Of a DNA stretch of 64,000 bases, positions 1 to 9,561 are shown piece after piece. The notes below the pieces were generated by a model. That model was not told the DNA's origin and did no database searches. It was given only the letters and a program-made list of their open reading frames with translations. The stretch spans positions 3,456,001-3,520,000 of the forward strand of contig NZ_LT629689.1 of the NCBI RefSeq assembly GCF_900102035.1, read 5' to 3'. How positions within the stretch are numbered: the first letter of the stretch is position 1; every line of letters begins with the position of its first letter. The stretch is from Pseudomonas extremaustralis. Lineage in GTDB: Bacteria > Pseudomonadota > Gammaproteobacteria > Pseudomonadales > Pseudomonadaceae. A program made the position numbers and the translations under genes.

Positions 1-1
1 A

Positions 2-1444
2 GACACTAAACAGGTGCTGCCGCCCACCCTGGCGAACATGACGCCGCAGAATTTCAACGCTATCGGCTACGACGGCAAGCATTCGCTGTGGAAGGAATTG
101 AACGGCCAACTGGACGTGCAATTCTTCCACGTCGGCATGGGTTTCAAGACGCCGGTGCGCATGCACAGCGTCGACCCCAAGACCCGTGAGGCCCGCGAAG
201 TGCATTTCCGCCCTTCGCTGTTCAACTATGAAAAAACCACGGTCGACACCCAGCAACTGACCGGCGACCTGGGCTTCTCAGGCTTCAAGTTGTTCAAGGC
301 GCCGGAACTGGATCGCCATGACGTGCTGTCGTTTCTCGGCGCCAGCTACTTTCGCGCGGTGGATTCCACTGGCCAGTACGGCCTTTCCGCACGCGGCCTG
401 GCGATCGATACCTACGCGAAAAAACGCGAGGAATTCCCCGACTTCACGCAGTTCTGGTTCGAAACCCCGGACAAGAACGCCACGCGCTTTGTGGTCTACG
501 CCCTGCTCGACTCGCCCAGCGCCACCGGCGCCTATCGCTTCGATATCGACTGCCAGGCCAACCAGGTGGTGATGGCCATCGACGCCAACATCAATGCGCG
601 CACCGCCATCGAACAACTGGGCATCGCACCGATGACCAGCATGTTCAGCTGCGGCACCCACGAGCGGCGCATGTGCGACACCATCCACCCGCAAATCCAC
701 GATTCGGATCGCCTGGCAATGTGGCGCGGCAATGGCGAATGGATCTGCCGTCCGCTGAACAACCCGGCCAAGCTGCAGTTCAATGCATTCGCCGACACCG
801 ACCCCAAGGGCTTCGGCCTGGTGCAGACCGACCATGAGTTCGCCAGCTACCAGGACACCGTGGACTGGTACAGCAAGCGCCCGAGCCTGTGGGTCGAACC
901 GACCACCGCGTGGGGCGAAGGCTCGATCGACCTGCTGGAAATCCCCACCACCGGCGAGACCCTGGATAACATCGTGGCCTTCTGGACCCCGAAGACGCCC
1001 GTGGCGGCCGGTGACTCACTCAACTATGGCTACAAGTTGTACTGGAGCGCGCTGCCACCGGTGAGCACACCGCTGGCGCAAGTCGACGCGACCCGTTCCG
1101 GCATGGGCGGTTTCACCGAAGGCTGGGCGCCGGGCGAGCACTACCCCGAGGTCTGGGCACGGCGGTTTGCCGTGGACTTCAAGGGCGGCGGCCTGGATCG
1201 ACTGCCACCGGGCACCGGCATCGAACCGGTGGTGACCTGTTCCAATGGCGAAGTGAAAGACTTCAGCGTGCTGGTACTCGACAACATCAAGGGCTATCGC
1301 ATCCTGTTCGACTGGTACCCGACCAGCGACAGCGTAGAGCCGGTGGAACTGCGCTTGTTTATCCGCACCCAGGACCGCACGTTGAGTGAAACCTGGTTGT
1401 ACCAGTACTTCCCGCCGGCACCGGCGTTGCGTAAGTACAGCTGA
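2..1444 (+). CDS. opgD: Glucan biosynthesis protein D, 5'-truncated by the window edge
   Basis: The reading frame is open to the left edge, so the start and any twin-arginine signal peptide are missing. The 480 visible residues match OpgD/MdoD, the periplasmic protein involved in the backbone structure of osmoregulated periplasmic glucans. Family features seen include the early stretch with [11 protein letters not shown], the block around [15 protein letters not shown] and the downstream MTSMFSCG motif. The paralogue OpgG is the main alternative; OpgD is preferred from overall resemblance. No opgH lies next to it in the visible part. A GC-rich inverted repeat with arms near 1466-1477 and 1482-1497 follows the stop and could help end transcription. 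Confidence 0.88.
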   Translation, partial: DTKQVLPPTLANMTPQNFNAIGYDGKHSLWKELNGQLDVQFFHVGMGFKTPVRMHSVDPKTREAREVHFRPSLFNYEKTTVDTQQLTGDLGFSGFKLFKAPELDRHDVLSFLGASYFRAVDSTGQYGLSARGLAIDTYAKKREEFPDFTQFWFETPDKNATRFVVYALLDSPSATGAYRFDIDCQANQVVMAIDANINARTAIEQLGIAPMTSMFSCGTHERRMCDTIHPQIHDSDRLAMWRGNGEWICRPLNNPAKLQFNAFADTDPKGFGLVQTDHEFASYQDTVDWYSKRPSLWVEPTTAWGEGSIDLLEIPTTGETLDNIVAFWTPKTPVAAGDSLNYGYKLYWSALPPVSTPLAQVDATRSGMGGFTEGWAPGEHYPEVWARRFAVDFKGGGLDRLPPGTGIEPVVTCSNGEVKDFSVLVLDNIKGYRILFDWYPTSDSVEPVELRLFIRTQDRTLSETWLYQYFPPAPALRKYS

Positions 1445-1515
1445 GGCAAGCAGTGGGAGCGAGCGTGTGGTGGCGAGGTAGCTCGCTCACCACCACATGC
1501 CCGTATGCGCACGGT

Positions 1516-1701
1516 TCAGAACCGCGACACGGTCTTCATCGCGCCGATCAGATAGCGCATCGCCACCTGATCGCTCTCGGTCAGGCCGCGGTAGTGCTCC
1601 AGCAATTCAGCTTCGTCCGAACTCAACCTTCGACCGCGCAGAGACACTCTGCGGGTCAGAAAAGACGCCACCACACCCGCTACACCATAGGACTTGGCCA
1701 T
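1516..1701 (-). CDS. Small conserved hypothetical protein (61 aa)
   Basis: A 61-residue basic protein beginning MAKSYGVAGVV. A good ribosome-binding site (AGGAG) lies about eight bases upstream of the ATG, which is why this short frame is called real. It has no signal peptide, membrane segment or recognised motif; the second half (SSDEAELLEHYRGLTESDQ) looks helical and charged. It stands alone between opgD and the OYE-family gene. Function unknown. Confidence 0.6.
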   Translation of the reverse strand: MAKSYGVAGVVASFLTRRVSLRGRRLSSDEAELLEHYRGLTESDQVAMRYLIGAMKTVSRF

Positions 1702-1925
1702 GGACTGTTTCTCCTGATATCGAACAAATACTCCTGATGCCCATTACCCGCGTCCCGTGAAGCGCAATACCTTCGTGGGCAAACCGACTGACTTCCTGGG
1801 CCAGAAATCAGACTTACCCTAAGCGTAGAAACAATCCCGTGACACGTGGGATTTTTTTAGAGTATTCACTTAAAAAATCTGTTTCGGTAACAAATACCTA
1901 CAGCCGCATCCCACAGCATCCAGCA

Positions 1926-1955
1926 ATAAAAAACCCACCGGGTCAGGGTGGGTTC
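1926..1955 (-). terminator. Intrinsic terminator of the OYE-family gene
   Basis: On the minus strand an 8-bp stem (AACCCACC with GGTGGGTT) is followed by a run of T, about 20 bases after the stop of the 1973-3079 gene. Confidence 0.8.
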
Positions 1956-1972
1956 GGGTTACGCGCGAAGGC

Positions 1973-3079
1973 TCAATCCCTCAGGTCAGACTCATGAATC
2001 GGTTGATCCCGGTGGGTCGCCCGTTGGTACTGCGCCGGCCAGGTCGCCTTGCGCCCGCCCAGGTCATCGTCGGCATGCAGCGGCCAGTACGGATCGCGCA
2101 GCAGCTCGCGGGCCAGGAAGATGATGTCGGCCTGGCAGGTGCGCAGAATGTGCTCGGCCTGGGCCGGTTCGGTGATCATGCCCACCGTGCCGGTGGCGAT
2201 GCCCGCCTCCTTGCGCACCCGCTCGGCGAAACGCGTCTGGTAGCCGGGGCCGATGGGGATCTCGGCGTTGGCGGCGGTGCCACCGGAGGACACGTCGATC
2301 AGGTCCACGCCCAGGGCTTTGAGGCGGCGCGCCAGTTCCACGGTTTCATCCGGGTTCCAGCCATCTTCCACCCAGTCGGTGGCCGACACGCGCACGAACA
2401 GCGGCAGGTCCTGGGGCCAGACTTCGCGCACGGCTTCGGTCACCTGCAGCACCAGGCGGATACGGTTTTCAAAGGAGCCACCGTACTGGTCTTGACGCTG
2501 ATTGCTGATGGGCGAGAGGAATTGATGCAGCAGGTAACCGTGAGCGGCGTGGATCTCCACCACCTTAAAACCGGCGGTCAACGCGCGCTTGGCGGCGGCG
2601 ACGAAGTCGGCGATCACTTGCTGGATCTGCGCGTCGTCCAGGGGCCGGGGTTGCGTGTGGTTCGGGTCAAAGGCAATCGGTGAAGGCCCCACCGGCACCC
2701 AACCGCCCTCTTCCGACTTGAGGCTGCCGGATTTGCCGATCCACGGCCGATGGGTGCTGGCCTTGCGCCCCGCGTGGGCCAATTGAATCCCGGCCACGGC
2801 GCCCTGGGCAGCGATAAAGCGCGTGATGCGTTGCAGCGGGGCGATCTGTACGTCGTTCCACAGGCCCAGGTCTTCGGCGGTGATACGGCCCTCGGCGGTG
2901 ACGGCGGTGGCTTCGGTGAATATCAGCCCGGCACCGCCGACGGCACGACTGCCGAGGTGGACCAGGTGCCAATCGTTGGCCAGGCCATCGACGCTGGAGT
3001 ATTGGCACATCGGCGACACGGCAATGCGGTTGAGCAGGGTCAATTGGCGCAGGGTATAGGGTTCGAGCAACTGACTCAT
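1973..3079 (-). CDS. NADH:flavin oxidoreductase, Old Yellow Enzyme family (YqjM/xenobiotic-reductase type)
   Basis: A 368-residue FMN-dependent TIM-barrel ene-reductase. Members reduce activated C=C bonds of enals, enones or nitro compounds with NAD(P)H in the cytoplasm; the physiological substrate cannot be read from sequence. Visible family marks are the N-terminal NRIAVSPMCQYS segment, where the Cys is the flavin-tuning residue of the YqjM subgroup, the central HAAHGYLLHQFLSP motif, and the C-terminal FMN-phosphate region with GTVGMI and FLARELLRDPYWP. The length is normal. The start has an AGAGG-type site just upstream. It is a single-gene unit with its own terminator. Confidence 0.88.
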   Translation of the reverse strand: MSQLLEPYTLRQLTLLNRIAVSPMCQYSSVDGLANDWHLVHLGSRAVGGAGLIFTEATAVTAEGRITAEDLGLWNDVQIAPLQRITRFIAAQGAVAGIQLAHAGRKASTHRPWIGKSGSLKSEEGGWVPVGPSPIAFDPNHTQPRPLDDAQIQQVIADFVAAAKRALTAGFKVVEIHAAHGYLLHQFLSPISNQRQDQYGGSFENRIRLVLQVTEAVREVWPQDLPLFVRVSATDWVEDGWNPDETVELARRLKALGVDLIDVSSGGTAANAEIPIGPGYQTRFAERVRKEAGIATGTVGMITEPAQAEHILRTCQADIIFLARELLRDPYWPLHADDDLGGRKATWPAQYQRATHRDQPIHESDLRD

Positions 3080-3111
3080 GGCGCACCTCTTCTTGGCTTT
3101 TTGGGTACTTC

Positions 3112-3211
3112 TGTAGGAGCGAGCTTGCTCGCGAAAGTCTCATTGGCGCCGCGTTTATCCAGGATCGACGCGTTACCGTTAAGGTTTTTCGCGGGCAAGC
3201 CCGCGCCTACA
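3112..3211. repeat. REPIN: two inverted REP sequences (GTAGGAGCGAGC type)
   Basis: Two arms of about 23 bases face each other. The left arm begins TGTAGGAGCGAGCTTGCTCG at 3112, and its near-inverse ends GCGCCTACA at 3211, with about 54 bases between them. Each arm is itself a short palindrome around GCTTGC or GCAAGC. This is the usual layout of REP doublets (REPINs) mobilised in trans by RAYT transposases in fluorescent pseudomonads. It sits between two genes that are both on the minus strand. Confidence 0.8.
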
Positions 3212-3261
3212 CAACAGTGCTTAGAGCCTAGTCGACAACGATCGATTGCACAGGGTTCAGA

Positions 3262-3291
3262 AGGAAAACGGGAGCCGATTGCCGGCTCCCG
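3262..3291 (-). terminator. Intrinsic terminator of kup
   Basis: A 9-bp perfect stem (CGGGAGCCG with CGGCTCCCG) is followed on the minus strand by TTTTCCTT, starting 13 bases after the kup stop. Confidence 0.8.
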
Positions 3292-3303
3292 TGATGCAGC
3301 CGC

Positions 3304-5205
3304 TTACATTTCGACCTGGGTACCCAGCTCGATCACCCGGTTGACCGGGAGCTTGAAGAACCGCAGGTTGCCGTTGGCGTTCTTCAACATGAACGCGAAC
3401 AAACCTTCGCGCCAGCGGGCCATGCCCTTGATCCGCGAGGCGATGACCGTTTCGCGGCTGAGGAAGTACGTGGTGCGCATCGGGCTGAAATCCAGATCGT
3501 CCAGATGGCACAGTTTCAGCGCTTCGGGCACGTCCGGTTCGTCGGTGAAACCAAAGTGCAGGATCACCCGGAAGAAGCCTTCGCCGTAGGAATCCACCTC
3601 GAACCGTCGTGCGGCGGGTACCCGCGGAATGTCTTCATAGACCACCGTCAGCAACACCACCTGCTCATGCAACACCTGGTTGTGCAACAGGTTGTGCAGC
3701 AGCGCATGGGGCACCGCATCGGGCCGCGCGGTGAGGAACACGGCAGTGCCCTGCACGCGATGGGGGGGCTGCACGCGGATACTGCTGATAAAGATCGGCA
3801 GCGGCAGCCCGCCTTCGTCGAGGCGGTCCATCAACAGTTCCTTACCGCGCTTCCAGGTGGTCATCAGGATGAACAACACAATCCCCGCCAATACCGGGAA
3901 AGCGCCGCCCTGGACGATTTTCGGCACGTTGGCGGCGAAGAACAGCCCATCGACCAACAGGAACCCGATCAGCACCGGAATCGCCAGCACTGGTGGCCAT
4001 TTCCACAGCAACAACATCACCGCCGACACCAGGATGCTGGTGATCAGCATGGTACCGGTCACCGCCACGCCGTAGGCCGACGCCAGGGCGTTGGAGGACT
4101 CGAAGCCCAGCACCAGCAGGATCACGCCGACCATCAGCGACCAGTTCACCGCGCCGATATAGATTTGCCCCTGTTCGGCGCTGGACGTGTGCTGAATATG
4201 CATGCGCGGAATGTAGCCCAGTTGGATCGCCTGACGGGTCAGGGAGAACGCACCGGAAATCACCGCCTGGGAGGCAATCACCGTGGCCAGCGTGGACAAC
4301 ACCACCAACGGAATCAGCGCCCAGTTCGGCGCCAACAGGTAGAACGGGTTGCGTGCCGCCTCAGGGTTTTCCAGCAGCAGCGCACCTTGGCCGAAATAAT
4401 TGAGCACCAGCGCCGGCAGCACCAGGGCAAACCAGGCGCGGGCAATCGGCTTGCGTCCGAAGTGGCCCATGTCGGCGTACAACGCCTCGGCACCGGTCAA
4501 GGCCAGCACCACGGCGCCGAGAATCGCCACGCCCATGCCAGGGTGGACCATAAAGAAACGCACGCCCCATGCCGGGTTGAGCGCATTGAGCACCTCCGGG
4601 TGCTGGCTGATGCCATGCACGCCCAGGCCCGCCAGCACCAAGAACCACAGCACCATGACCGGCCCGAACAGCTTGCCGATACGGTCGGTGCCATGTTTCT
4701 GGATCAGGAACAGCCCCACCAGCACCACCAGGGACAACGGCACGACCCAGCGTTCAAGCCCCTCGAAAGCCAGTTCCAGGCCTTCTACCGCCGAGAGCAC
4801 CGAGATCGCCGGGGTGATCATGCTGTCGCCGTAAAACAGCGCCGCGCCGATCAACCCGAGAATCACCAGCACCGAGCGCAGCTTCGGATACGGCGACGCC
4901 GCCCGCCGCGCCAACGCGGTGAGGGCCATGATGCCGCCCTCGCCCTGGTTGTCGGCGCGCAGGATGAACAACACGTATTTGATCGAAACGACCCAGATCA
5001 ACGACCAGAAGATCAGCGCCAGGATCCCGAAGACTCCGTCATGGTTGACCTGAACCCCATAACCGCCACTGAACACCTCTTTAAGGGTGTAGAGCGGACT
5101 GGTCCCGATATCGCCGTAAACCACCCCGACCGCTGCCACCAGCATGCCAATCGGCTTGGCATTGGAATGCTCGCCACCCGCTGCCTGACTACTTGCCTGA
5201 CCCAT
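3304..5205 (-). CDS. kup: Low-affinity K+ uptake protein Kup (KUP/HAK/KT family)
   Basis: A 633-residue potassium/proton symporter of the inner membrane. The N-terminal part holds about twelve hydrophobic segments. It begins with the family hallmark [19 protein letters not shown], followed by ADNQGEGG, and ends in a soluble domain of about 170 residues, as is usual for Kup. The ATG at 5205 is chosen over the TTG one codon earlier because a GGCAGGAG ribosome-binding site lies in front of it. It is divergent from rimO and separated from it by about 310 bases, and it has its own terminator. Confidence 0.95.
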   Translation of the reverse strand: MGQASSQAAGGEHSNAKPIGMLVAAVGVVYGDIGTSPLYTLKEVFSGGYGVQVNHDGVFGILALIFWSLIWVVSIKYVLFILRADNQGEGGIMALTALARRAASPYPKLRSVLVILGLIGAALFYGDSMITPAISVLSAVEGLELAFEGLERWVVPLSLVVLVGLFLIQKHGTDRIGKLFGPVMVLWFLVLAGLGVHGISQHPEVLNALNPAWGVRFFMVHPGMGVAILGAVVLALTGAEALYADMGHFGRKPIARAWFALVLPALVLNYFGQGALLLENPEAARNPFYLLAPNWALIPLVVLSTLATVIASQAVISGAFSLTRQAIQLGYIPRMHIQHTSSAEQGQIYIGAVNWSLMVGVILLVLGFESSNALASAYGVAVTGTMLITSILVSAVMLLLWKWPPVLAIPVLIGFLLVDGLFFAANVPKIVQGGAFPVLAGIVLFILMTTWKRGKELLMDRLDEGGLPLPIFISSIRVQPPHRVQGTAVFLTARPDAVPHALLHNLLHNQVLHEQVVLLTVVYEDIPRVPAARRFEVDSYGEGFFRVILHFGFTDEPDVPEALKLCHLDDLDFSPMRTTYFLSRETVIASRIKGMARWREGLFAFMLKNANGNLRFFKLPVNRVIELGTQVEM

Positions 5206-5518
5206 CAACCACTCCTGCCCTTTGACCCGAGGTCTTTTATAAACAAAGCATCTAAGCTGACCTTAGCATGCGCTGTTTTACTTCTCGTAACAGACGTTTT
5301 GTTGACCCAAGGATTTCACCCGTGTGCAACGGCGCGAAGCATAGCGCAGCACTCGTCGCATTTCCCTGCATAAAGCTGGTCAAGTGCGTTGCCCGTCGCT
5401 AGAATTGCGCACTTTTTGATCAGAGGCACAAAAGCATCCTCTCTCACGAGTGCGCTAAGTGCCCGTCTACCGCCTTGTCGTGCCCGACTGGCGGCGTCAT
5501 TCAATACCGAGGTTAGAC
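5206..5518. other. Divergent intergenic region kup/rimO
   Basis: About 310 bases that must hold the promoters of both kup and rimO. No convincing gene or known operator is visible. The part next to kup is AT-rich, as expected for promoters. Confidence 0.5.
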
Positions 5519-6859
5519 ATGTCCACCACCATCGCAAAAGCCAACCCCAAGGTCGGCTTTGTTTCCCTGGGCTGCCCGAAGGCTCTGGTCGACTCCGAAC
5601 GCATCCTGACGCAATTGCGCATGGAAGGTTATGACGTCGTGTCCACTTACCAGGACGCGGACGTGGTGGTGGTCAACACCTGTGGCTTCATCGACTCGGC
5701 CAAGGCGGAGTCCCTGGAAGTGATCGGCGAAGCGATCAAGGAAAACGGCAAGGTCATCGTCACCGGCTGCATGGGCGTGGAAGAAGGCAATATCCGCAAC
5801 GTGCACCCCAGCGTACTGGCCGTGACCGGCCCGCAGCAGTACGAGCAGGTGGTCAACGCCGTGCACGACGTAGTGCCGCCGCGCCAGGACCACAACCCGC
5901 TGATCGACCTGGTGCCGCCCCAAGGCATCAAGCTGACCCCGCGCCACTATGCGTACCTGAAGATTTCCGAGGGCTGCAACCACAGCTGCAGCTTCTGCAT
6001 CATCCCGTCGATGCGCGGCAAGCTGGTCAGCCGCCCGGTGGGCGACGTCCTGGACGAGGCCCAGCGCCTGGTCAAATCCGGCGTGAAGGAATTGCTGGTG
6101 ATCTCCCAGGACACCAGCGCCTATGGCGTCGATGTGAAATACCGCACCGGTTTCTGGAACGGCGCGCCGGTGAAAACCCGCATGACCGAACTGTGCGAAG
6201 CCCTGAGCAGCCTGGGCGTGTGGGTGCGCCTGCACTACGTTTACCCGTACCCGCACGTGGACGAACTGATCCCGTTGATGGCCGCCGGCAAGATCCTGCC
6301 GTACCTGGACATCCCGTTCCAGCACGCCAGCCCCAAGATCCTCAAGGCCATGAAACGCCCGGCCTTCGAAGACAAGACCCTGGCGCGCATCAAGAACTGG
6401 CGCGAAATCTGCCCCGAGCTGATCATCCGCTCGACCTTTATCGTCGGCTTCCCTGGCGAAACCGAGGAAGACTTCCAATACCTGCTGGACTGGCTGACCG
6501 AAGCGCAGCTGGATCGCGTCGGTTGCTTCCAGTACTCGCCGGTCGAAGGCGCACCGGCCAACCTGCTGGACCTGCCCGTGGTGCCGGATGACGTCAAGCA
6601 GGACCGTTGGGAGCGTTTCATGGCGCACCAACAGGCCATCAGCTCGGCGCGCCTGCAACTGCGTATCGGCAAGGAAATCGAAGTGCTGATCGACGAAGTC
6701 GACGAGCAAGGCGCCGTGGGCCGTTGCTTCTTCGACGCGCCGGAAATCGACGGTAACGTGTTTATCGACGATGCCAGCGGTTTGAAGCCGGGCGACAAGG
6801 TCTGGTGCACCGTGACCGATGCCGACGAATACGACCTGTGGGCCGAAAAGCGCGACTGA
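5519..6859 (+). CDS. rimO: Ribosomal protein S12 (Asp) methylthiotransferase RimO
   Basis: A 446-residue radical-SAM enzyme that adds a methylthio group to the conserved aspartate of ribosomal protein S12. Domains in order: N-terminal UPF0004/MTTase domain beginning [20 protein letters not shown]; radical-SAM core with the CxxxCxxC cluster seen as CNHSCSFC; and a C-terminal TRAM domain. The ATG at 5519 is chosen because the protein then begins at the family's usual N-terminus; the frame extends 20 codons upstream without similarity. MiaB is the paralogue, but the [10 protein letters not shown] signature marks RimO. A strong terminator follows. Confidence 0.96.
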   Translation: MSTTIAKANPKVGFVSLGCPKALVDSERILTQLRMEGYDVVSTYQDADVVVVNTCGFIDSAKAESLEVIGEAIKENGKVIVTGCMGVEEGNIRNVHPSVLAVTGPQQYEQVVNAVHDVVPPRQDHNPLIDLVPPQGIKLTPRHYAYLKISEGCNHSCSFCIIPSMRGKLVSRPVGDVLDEAQRLVKSGVKELLVISQDTSAYGVDVKYRTGFWNGAPVKTRMTELCEALSSLGVWVRLHYVYPYPHVDELIPLMAAGKILPYLDIPFQHASPKILKAMKRPAFEDKTLARIKNWREICPELIIRSTFIVGFPGETEEDFQYLLDWLTEAQLDRVGCFQYSPVEGAPANLLDLPVVPDDVKQDRWERFMAHQQAISSARLQLRIGKEIEVLIDEVDEQGAVGRCFFDAPEIDGNVFIDDASGLKPGDKVWCTVTDADEYDLWAEKRD

Positions 6860-6872
6860 TCGTAAAAAAGTG

Positions 6873-6911
6873 AAAAAGCCCTGCCTCTGGACAAGATGCG
6901 GGGCTTTTTTA
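6873..6911 (+). terminator. Intrinsic terminator of rimO
   Basis: The stem AAAAAGCCCTGC pairs with GCGGGGCTTTTT (one G-T wobble) across a 13-base loop and ends in a T run, 13 bases after the rimO stop. Confidence 0.85.
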
Positions 6912-6960
6912 GGTCTATCGTTTGGCCCACCAGCACAGATCAACGCAAGGGGCCGCGGGC

Positions 6961-7434
6961 ATGCGTCAGCATTCGGTTATCCACACACCAAAAAGCAGCG
7001 ACTACGCGCAATTGACCCGCATCTGGGAGGCGTCGGTGCGGGCCACCCACGACTTCCTGCCGGACAGTTACATCGAGCTGCTGAAAAACCTGGTGCTGAC
7101 CCGTTACCTGGACGCCGTCATGCTGATCTGCACCAAGGACTCACGCCAACGCATCACCGGGTTCGCCGGAGTGGCCGCCGGCAAGGTCGAAATGCTGTTT
7201 ATCGACCCGCAGCACCGGGGCCAGGGCCTGGGCCGGCAATTGCTGCGTTATGCGATCGAGCGCATGAACGCCGACGAACTGGACGTCAACGAACAGAACC
7301 CCCAGGCCCTGGGCTTTTACTTCAAGCAGGGCTTCGAGGTGATCGGCCGCACGGAGCATGATGGCCTGGGGCAGCCGTATCCGCTGCTGCACATGCGTTT
7401 GCGCCAGGTGCAGCAAGAGGCGCGCCAGGGCTAA
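6961..7434 (+). CDS. GNAT-family N-acetyltransferase (YjaB-like)
   Basis: A 157-residue acetyl-CoA-dependent acyltransferase. The acetyl-CoA pyrophosphate-binding motif is seen as QHRGQGLGRQLL (residues 85-95), preceded by the beta-strand KVEMLFID, and followed by the C-terminal NPQALGFYFKQGFEVIGRT block typical of YjaB-type members. The ATG at 6961 is chosen because AAGGGG lies eight bases upstream; a start 39 bases earlier has no such site. The substrate is unknown. It stands between the rimO terminator and an S4-domain protein gene. Confidence 0.85.
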   Translation: MRQHSVIHTPKSSDYAQLTRIWEASVRATHDFLPDSYIELLKNLVLTRYLDAVMLICTKDSRQRITGFAGVAAGKVEMLFIDPQHRGQGLGRQLLRYAIERMNADELDVNEQNPQALGFYFKQGFEVIGRTEHDGLGQPYPLLHMRLRQVQQEARQG

Positions 7435-7505
7435 ATGAAATGGGGCCGGGATTAACCGCGCCCACACAGGTACAATAGCCGCCCCCTTTTGTTACGGCCC
7501 TTGTC

Positions 7506-8216
7506 ATGACTGACCCCATACGCCTCTCCAAACGCCTTATCGAACTGGTCGGTTGCTCCCGTCGGGAGGCTGAGCTGTTTATCGAAGGCGGCTGGGTCTC
7601 GGTGGACGGTGAAGTGATCGACGAGCCGCAGTTCAAAGTCTCCACCCAGAAGGTCGAACTGGACCCCGAAGCCAAGGCCACCGCGCCGGAGCCGGTGACC
7701 ATCCTGCTGCACGCCCCGGCCGGCGTGGATGCCGAGACGGCGATGGCGTCGATCAGCGCGCAGACCCTGTCCGAAGAACACCGCTTCAGCAAGCGCCCGC
7801 TCAAGGGCCACTTCCTGCGCCTGAGCGCCAGCGCCGACCTGCAAGCCAACGCCAGCGGCCTGCTGGTGTTCACCCAGGACTGGAAGATTCTGCGCAAGTT
7901 GACCGCCGATGCCGCCAAGATCGAACAGGAATACGTGGTGGAAGTCGAAGGCGACATGGTCGCCCACGGCCTCAACCGCCTCAACCATGGCCTGACCTAC
8001 AAAGGCAAAGAGCTGCCGGCAGTGAAAGCCAGCTGGCAGAACGAAAACCGCCTGCGCTTTGCGATAAAGAACCCGCAACCGGGCGTGATCGCCCTGTTCT
8101 GCGAAGCCGTTGGCCTGAAGGTCGTCGCCATCCGCCGCATCCGCATCGGCGGCGTATCCATCGGCAAGGTGCCGGTGGGCCAGTGGCGTTACTTGTCCGG
8201 CAAAGAGAAGTTCTAA
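7506..8216 (+). CDS. S4-domain, RsuA/RluF-like rRNA pseudouridine synthase with altered active site
   Basis: A 236-residue protein with an N-terminal S4 RNA-binding domain (about residues 1-50, LIELVGCSRREAELFIEGGW) and a pseudouridine-synthase fold. The later family marks EQEYVVEVEG and KVVAIRRIRIGG are present. However, the catalytic motif, normally RLD-x-x-T-x-GL, reads DLQANASGL here: Gln113 sits where the catalytic Asp should be. The protein may therefore be inactive in catalysis and act as an RNA-binding factor, or use Asp111; this is inference. Annotation pipelines would call it an RNA pseudouridine synthase. It is followed by the yehS-like gene on the same strand. Confidence 0.75.
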   Translation: MTDPIRLSKRLIELVGCSRREAELFIEGGWVSVDGEVIDEPQFKVSTQKVELDPEAKATAPEPVTILLHAPAGVDAETAMASISAQTLSEEHRFSKRPLKGHFLRLSASADLQANASGLLVFTQDWKILRKLTADAAKIEQEYVVEVEGDMVAHGLNRLNHGLTYKGKELPAVKASWQNENRLRFAIKNPQPGVIALFCEAVGLKVVAIRRIRIGGVSIGKVPVGQWRYLSGKEKF

Positions 8217-8284
8217 GCCGCTTCCCCTTTCCAGGCATCGCCCCACTTGGCGCTGCCCACCGTTGAAAACCAGGATTGCCCACC

Positions 8285-8746
8285 ATGATTCACAATGACG
8301 TACTGCGCAGCGTGCGCTACATGCTCGACATCAGCGACAACAAGATGGTCGAGATCATCAAGCTCGGCGGCATGGACGTGAGCAAGGAAGACCTGCTGAC
8401 TTACCTCAAGAAAGACGAGGAAGAAGGCTTTGTGTTCTGCCCGGACGAGGTCATGGCCCACTTCCTCGACGGCCTGGTGATGTTCAAGCGCGGCAAGGAC
8501 GAAAGCCGTCCGCCGCAGCCGATCGAAACCCCGGTGACCAACAACATCATCCTCAAGAAGCTGCGCGTGGCCTTCGAATTGAAGGAAGACGACATGCACG
8601 CCATCCTCAAGGCCGCCGAGTTCCCGGTGTCCAAGCCTGAACTGAGCGCGCTGTTCCGCAAGTTCGGCCACACCAACTACCGCACATGTGGCGACCAGTT
8701 GCTGCGTAACTTCCTCAAGGGCCTGACCCTGCGGGTTCGTGCGTAA
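8285..8746 (+). CDS. DUF1456 family protein, YehS-like
   Basis: A 153-residue soluble protein with two repeated DUF1456 units: residues 1-70 begin MIHNDVLRSVRYMLDISDNKMVEI, and a second unit begins NNIILKKLRVAF. It closely resembles E. coli YehS, including the KDEEEGF and FKRGKDES stretches and the final CGDQLLRNFLKGL. The function of the family is unknown. The start at 8285 is the ATG that gives the YehS-like N-terminus. It runs into trmO with a 3-base gap, so the two are probably co-transcribed. Confidence 0.88.
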   Translation: MIHNDVLRSVRYMLDISDNKMVEIIKLGGMDVSKEDLLTYLKKDEEEGFVFCPDEVMAHFLDGLVMFKRGKDESRPPQPIETPVTNNIILKKLRVAFELKEDDMHAILKAAEFPVSKPELSALFRKFGHTNYRTCGDQLLRNFLKGLTLRVRA

Positions 8747-8749
8747 GCC

Positions 8750-9445
8750 ATGAGTTATCAGGTCTCACCCGTCGGCTTCGTGCGCTCCTGCTTCAAGGAG
8801 AAGTTCGCCATCCCGCGCCAGCCGCAACTGGCGCCCGCCGCCCGGGGCGTGCTGGAGCTGGTGGCGCCGTTCGACCAGGGTGAGGCGGTACAGGGCCTGG
8901 AACAGGTCAGCCATGTATGGCTGCTGTTTCTGTTCCACCAGGCTCTGGAAGACAAGCCACGCCTCAAAGTGCGCCCACCCCGCCTGGGCGGCAACACCTC
9001 CATGGGCGTGTTCGCGACCCGCGCGACTCATCGCCCCAACGGGATAGGCCAGTCGGTGGTCAAGCTGGACAAGGTCGAGCCGGGCCGGTTGTGGATTTCC
9101 GGGATCGATTTGCTCGATGGCACACCGGTATTGGATATCAAGCCGTATGTGCCGTATGCCGACATTGTCGACAACGCCACCAACAGCATCGCCAGTGCGG
9201 CGCCGCAGTTGATTGCGGTGCAGTGGCTGAAGACGGCGCTGCAGCAGGCACAAGGCCACGCCCAGCGCCTTGGCGAGCCATTGGTGGCGTTGATCGATCA
9301 ATGTCTGGCGCAGGATCCACGGCCGGCGTACCAGACGCCCGGACCTGAACGCGAATATGGGGTGCAGTTCTGGGATGTGGATGTGCGCTGGCACTATCCC
9401 GAGGCGGGCGTCATCTGTGTGCTTGAAGTGATTGCAGCTGAATAA
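8750..9445 (+). CDS. trmO: tRNA (N6-threonylcarbamoyladenosine(37)-N6)-methyltransferase TrmO
   Basis: A 231-residue SAM-dependent enzyme of the YaeB/TrmO/TsaA family, with a beta-barrel fold rather than a Rossmann fold. It methylates t6A37 in tRNA-Thr(GGU). Visible marks: the N-terminal VSPVGFVRSCFKEKFAIPRQ, then GLEQVSHVWLLFLFH, and the SAM-binding stretch FATRATHRPNGIG followed by LLDGTPVLDIKPYVPYAD. The length matches the E. coli protein. It begins 3 bases after the yehS-like gene and converges on fpr, with a REPIN between. Confidence 0.92.
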   Translation: MSYQVSPVGFVRSCFKEKFAIPRQPQLAPAARGVLELVAPFDQGEAVQGLEQVSHVWLLFLFHQALEDKPRLKVRPPRLGGNTSMGVFATRATHRPNGIGQSVVKLDKVEPGRLWISGIDLLDGTPVLDIKPYVPYADIVDNATNSIASAAPQLIAVQWLKTALQQAQGHAQRLGEPLVALIDQCLAQDPRPAYQTPGPEREYGVQFWDVDVRWHYPEAGVICVLEVIAAE

Positions 9446-9457
9446 ACCGAAAAGCAA

Positions 9458-9546
9458 TGTGGGAGGGGGCTTGCTTCCGATAGCGCGGGTCAGTCAACGG
9501 ATGCATTGACTGACACTCAGCTATCGGGAGCAAACCCCCTCCCACA
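9458..9546. repeat. REPIN between convergent trmO and fpr (GTGGGAGGGGGCTTGC type)
   Basis: Two inverted arms of about 27 bases (9458-9484 and 9520-9546) enclose a second inverted repeat (TCAGTCAA with TTGACTGA). The arm sequence GTGGGAGGGGGCTTGCTTCC is a REP class very common in P. fluorescens genomes. It lies exactly between two convergent genes and could end transcription from both sides, because a T run follows the right arm. Confidence 0.85.
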
Positions 9547-9561
9547 TTTTTTTGACCGCGT

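Noticed and set aside
3505..5373. 622-residue open frame antisense to kup
   Set aside because: Composition (very rich in His, Gln, Arg) is that of a GC-rich shadow frame; the opposite strand encodes a clear Kup protein.
5513..6943. 476-residue open frame antisense to rimO
   Set aside because: Shadow of rimO; no family resemblance, biased in His, Gln, Val, and would read through the rimO terminator.
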